Positions 5,835-8,238 of a stretch of DNA of 8,238 nt are shown piece after piece. Below the pieces are notes generated by a model. The model was not told where the DNA came from, ran no database searches, and saw only the letters and a list, made by a program, of their open reading frames with translations. The first letter of the stretch is position 1. Every line of letters starts with the position of its first letter. The stretch is from an uncultured Oscillospiraceae bacterium (lineage in GTDB: Bacteria; Bacillota; Clostridia; Oscillospirales; Ruminococcaceae). Location: NCBI GenBank assembly GCA_902489475.1, contig CABUAH010000069.1:1-8238 (forward strand), given 5' to 3'. Made by a program: the position numbers and the translations under genes.

Positions 5835-6875
5835 ATGAAATTCACGGACGCTCAAAAAAAGCAAGTTTCTAATATTTCCACTATTGACTATCTAAACAGG
5901 ACTAACGGTTTTACATTCAAGAAGGCAGGTCGTTATTATCAGTGCATAGAACACGACTCATTGATGATCTATCCCGATCAGAAAGGCTGGTCGTGGAACA
6001 GTCAGGATATAAGCGGTCCGAATGTTTTGGCATGGAAGCAAAAAATTGAAGGACTGACATATCCGGAAGCTATGAGCGAGCTTCTTGGATTGGAAGGCAA
6101 TTCTAATTCTTATTTAATAGCTGATGAAGTAAAAGCTGATGAACGTAAACCCTTTGTATTGCCGGAACAAAACAGTAATAATCAGAGAGTAATTGCGTAT
6201 TTGGTAAAAACACGGCAGCTCGACAGAAAAATTGTGAATGACTGTATTAATCAAGGTCTTATTTATGAAGATAAAAGGCATAACGTAGTAGCTGTTGGAC
6301 GTGATGAAAACGGAGAAGCAAAATCGGCTGATCTTCGTTCTTCGAGAACATACGGAGCTAAATTCAGAGGTTGTGTTACAGGCAGCGAAAAACGGTACGG
6401 ATTTCATTTAGATTCTAATTGCAATTCAGATACCGTTTTTGTGTTTGAAGCTTTTATAGACAGCCTTAGTTTTTTATCGCTCAGAAATATGTCTGCAAAA
6501 GCACGGAACAATCCCGATTACTACAAAAAGTTTAATGTGTTGGCATTAGGCGGAACGAGCGACAATGCGTTAACGCAGTATGTAATATCCCGACCTCAAA
6601 TATCAAATGTTGTCTTAATGCTTGATAATGACGATGCAGGGCGAGAAGGTGCAATGAAAATCAAATCTAAATATGAAAAGTTTAATTTAAACTGCACTAT
6701 ACGGACAATGCCGGAAGCTTATTCCGACTGTAAAGATCAAAATGATCTTCTCAAAGCTTTTAAAGAAAGTTTAAATCAATCTTATAACTCAAAAACGGCT
6801 GTAAGTCAAGCTCGTACAGTTTCCGATGACAGGAAAATTGATTGCGAGAAAAAATCGACTTATAGCCGTCATTAA
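5835..6875 (+). CDS. DUF3991/Toprim primase-like protein lacking the zinc site
   Basis: A 346-residue protein starting at ATG 5835, one base after the previous stop, with AAGAGG at 5818-5823. A longer reading from ATG 5748 would run through the preceding gene and is unlikely. Residues 1-95 resemble DUF3991, a derived primase zinc-binding region: Y-Y-Q-C-I-E-H-D-S keeps only C37 and H40 of a zinc site, followed by G-W-S-W and an NVLAW helix. Residues about 198-305 are a Toprim domain: E205 in FVFEAFIDSLS is the conserved glutamate, and LMLDNDDAGREG at 261-272 supplies the D264/D266 pair that binds metal. A KDQND motif at 300-304 follows. Family members are thought to prime or process DNA in plasmids and phages; activity here is not shown. 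The tail is basic (STYSRH). There is no helicase part, so it probably works with host or element partners such as SSB. Confidence 0.87.
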   Translation: MKFTDAQKKQVSNISTIDYLNRTNGFTFKKAGRYYQCIEHDSLMIYPDQKGWSWNSQDISGPNVLAWKQKIEGLTYPEAMSELLGLEGNSNSYLIADEVKADERKPFVLPEQNSNNQRVIAYLVKTRQLDRKIVNDCINQGLIYEDKRHNVVAVGRDENGEAKSADLRSSRTYGAKFRGCVTGSEKRYGFHLDSNCNSDTVFVFEAFIDSLSFLSLRNMSAKARNNPDYYKKFNVLALGGTSDNALTQYVISRPQISNVVLMLDNDDAGREGAMKIKSKYEKFNLNCTIRTMPEAYSDCKDQNDLLKAFKESLNQSYNSKTAVSQARTVSDDRKIDCEKKSTYSRH

Positions 6876-6896
6876 TTTTTAAAAGGAGAAATTATT

Positions 6897-7310
6897 ATGA
6901 CAAAAACAAAATTTACATTAAGAAGAAAAATTACAGTTATGTTCATGACGCTCATTATGACGTGTTTGAGCATGGTTTCTATGTGTTGCATCAATGCTTC
7001 GGCTGATGATACACAGGTAACGGATAGCACAACTTCATCGTATTCGGCTGAAGTTACTCCGTTGGTTAACTTGTCTACTGATTCTATAAACGGAGTCGAT
7101 GGCATTTTAAGCTTTTTAAATGGCTTAAAACCAAAACTTTTGTTAATTGCAGGAGCAGGCGCTATTATTGCTTTAATACTGGCAGGTATATGCTTTTTCC
7201 TTGGAAGAAGTGGTGCGCAAATAGCAAAGTCGTGGCTGTTATATATTTGTATAGGTGTAGCCGTTATTTCAGCTGGATCATTTATACTCAGCCTATTATC
7301 AGGAAACTAA
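6897..7310 (+). CDS. VirB2/TrbC-type pilin-like protein
   Basis: A 137-residue membrane protein. AAGGAG at 6883-6888 lies 8 nt before the ATG. The N-terminus (TLRRK then about 22 hydrophobic residues) is a signal peptide with a probable cleavage site after A34-S35-A36, before DD. The mature part has a Ser/Thr-rich stretch (37-78) and two hydrophobic helices, about 81-103 and 112-134, separated by a short basic-polar loop (GRSGAQIAK). This is the plan of VirB2/TrbC pilin subunits and of the small two-helix proteins that begin type IV secretion operons in Firmicute ICEs, where they would form or line the channel at the membrane. The next gene encodes a channel-like protein, which supports the call. 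The intervening hairpin would allow more pilin than downstream protein. A general small membrane protein is the alternative. Confidence 0.75.
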   Translation: MTKTKFTLRRKITVMFMTLIMTCLSMVSMCCINASADDTQVTDSTTSSYSAEVTPLVNLSTDSINGVDGILSFLNGLKPKLLLIAGAGAIIALILAGICFFLGRSGAQIAKSWLLYICIGVAVISAGSFILSLLSGN

Positions 7311-7341
7311 AGAAAGCTCCGCATTATGCGGAGTTTTCTTT
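7309..7341 (+). terminator. Terminator-like hairpin between pilin and channel genes
   Basis: Bases 7309-7323 pair with 7327-7341, giving a 15-bp stem with one G-U pair and loop TTA; the GC-rich core is CTCCGCA/TGCGGAG. The right arm ends TTTTCTTT, so the T-tract lies in the stem itself. It begins inside the TAA stop (7308-7310) and ends 17 nt before the next ATG. Probably a leaky terminator or processing site favouring pilin expression. Confidence 0.7.
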
Positions 7342-7358
7342 AAAAAGGAGGCTAGTTT

Positions 7359-8238
7359 ATGTATGAAACTTTAAAGAAACACAAAAAACTCTCTTGCCTT
7401 TTGTTTGCTGTTATTATCTCATTTTTTTGCTATAAAGTAACTGTAAGCGCAGCAGATTGCGTTTATGGATCATGGAACAACGATCTTGTGCAAAGAATAT
7501 CAGTTGCAAATTTTTGGAAAGATATAGGCCGTGATATTTTATATACTGTTTTAAGAGCAATTGCCGGTTTAATTGATATGGTTGAAGATGCTATAGATGA
7601 AGTATTACACTTGAATATTTATGAAGGCGTTAAGCAATTTTTTAATTTTGATAGTTGGATTTATCCGTTAGCATCCGCAGTATTTTTAATTTGTTTAATT
7701 GGATGTGCTACTTTTTTAATGATTTTTTACAATAAAGGCAGAATGAGTGTTTTTATAAAATCTGTAATAATGGCTGCCTTTTTGATTGGTGCCTTCCCTG
7801 CCCTAATTTCAGCGCTTACAGATTTAAAAGATGCAGGAGTTGCTAGCGTAGAAGCAATAGACCCGTCCGGTGCAACCTCATATGTTAAACATAGTATAGG
7901 TGATTCAATACTTTCATCTATTACTGTAGATATGGAAGAATCGGGCAAATACGGAGTGGAGCGATATATCTCACAAACAGAAGACTATAAAATAAAACAG
8001 GATATACCTTACAACGTAAATATAAATGCAACGATTGATTCAGACGGGAATACTCCATATAAATATAAGGTTTCCGGTGCTGATCCTGTAGCTAAAAGCA
8101 TCAAAAAGTATGATGATCTCACGGACGATAACATATTAGAGATGTTGGGTGTAAAATCTGATTGTGATCAACTTAATGATTTATATGACACTTTCATTTC
8201 TTCAACAAAGTCCAACGGCACCCATAATATAAATAACT
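7359..8238 (+). CDS. VirB6/TrbL-like membrane protein, N-terminal part (3' end outside window)
   Basis: The frame from ATG 7359 stays open to the right edge (293 codons plus one base), so the C-terminal part is missing. AAGGAGG at 7346-7352 gives 6 nt spacing; an ATG at 7363 is in another frame. Residues 1-32 look like a signal peptide: KKHKK, then about 15 hydrophobic residues, then VSAAD with probable cleavage after AA. A stretch near 56-75 is hydrophobic and may be amphipathic. Two clear membrane helices are at about 103-124 and 131-152. Residues 155 to 293 are hydrophilic, Asp/Ser/Lys-rich, and would lie outside the membrane; more helices may follow beyond the window. Such a signal-plus-helices plan following a pilin-like gene fits the VirB6/TrbL-like inner-membrane channel component of Firmicute conjugation systems. 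This is by position and topology; the sequence itself shows no diagnostic motif. Confidence 0.65.
   Translation, partial: MYETLKKHKKLSCLLFAVIISFFCYKVTVSAADCVYGSWNNDLVQRISVANFWKDIGRDILYTVLRAIAGLIDMVEDAIDEVLHLNIYEGVKQFFNFDSWIYPLASAVFLICLIGCATFLMIFYNKGRMSVFIKSVIMAAFLIGAFPALISALTDLKDAGVASVEAIDPSGATSYVKHSIGDSILSSITVDMEESGKYGVERYISQTEDYKIKQDIPYNVNINATIDSDGNTPYKYKVSGADPVAKSIKKYDDLTDDNILEMLGVKSDCDQLNDLYDTFISSTKSNGTHNINN

Noticed and set aside
1..8238. CRISPR array, tRNA, rRNA, transposase or integrase
   Set aside because: No regularly spaced short repeats, cloverleaf, rRNA-like sequence or transposase/recombinase motif was seen on either strand.

Overview
The window looks like part of the conjugation and accessory region of an integrative conjugative element (or large conjugative plasmid) from a low-GC Clostridia-type Firmicute, probably a gut Oscillospiraceae/Lachnospiraceae relative. 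The grounds are AT-rich sequence, strong AGGAGG-type ribosome binding sites, a RepA/DUF6017-like replication protein fragment, SSB, a SpoVG-like protein, a DUF3991/Toprim protein, a pilin-like protein and a multi-membrane secretion-channel-like protein. This combination is familiar from Tn1549-like elements. The assignment rests on family recognition by eye; no search was run. Every gene is on the + strand.

Layout. 1-522: C-terminal part of a replication initiator-like protein, open at the left edge. 533-976: single-stranded DNA-binding protein. 1011-3813: an accessory block of four genes: an unknown protein, a MuF-C-like (phage polyvalent/toxin-like) protein with a TTG start, an intracellular BspA-type leucine-rich repeat protein, and another unknown protein. 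3848-5110: a HAD-type nucleotidase domain fused to an unrecognised C-terminal part. 5111-5344: a non-coding interval with a strong hairpin, a multi-stem structured RNA candidate (5162-5263) and an intrinsic terminator. 5345-6875: a SpoVG-like gene followed one base later by a zinc-less Toprim primase-like gene. 6897-7310: secreted two-helix pilin-like (VirB2-type) protein. 7359-8238: start of a VirB6/TrbL-like membrane protein, open at the right edge.

How it fits together. The replication protein, SSB and Toprim protein would handle plasmid-like replication and single-stranded DNA during transfer. The pilin-like and channel-like proteins begin the type IV secretion module. The block between them carries accessory proteins of the polyvalent kind, which may be sent to or act in the recipient.

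Two features stand out. First, a 95-bp direct repeat (1443-1537 and 2301-2395, 88/95 identical) gives two otherwise unrelated neighbouring proteins the same basic C-terminal tail, stop codon, overlapping terminator and next ribosome binding site, so the MuF-C-like gene has the form of a swappable cassette. Second, the structured RNA at 5162-5263 has a perfect 13-bp stem and two mutually exclusive pairings. Seven consecutive accessory proteins end in a basic C-terminus, which could be a secretion signal; that is inference.
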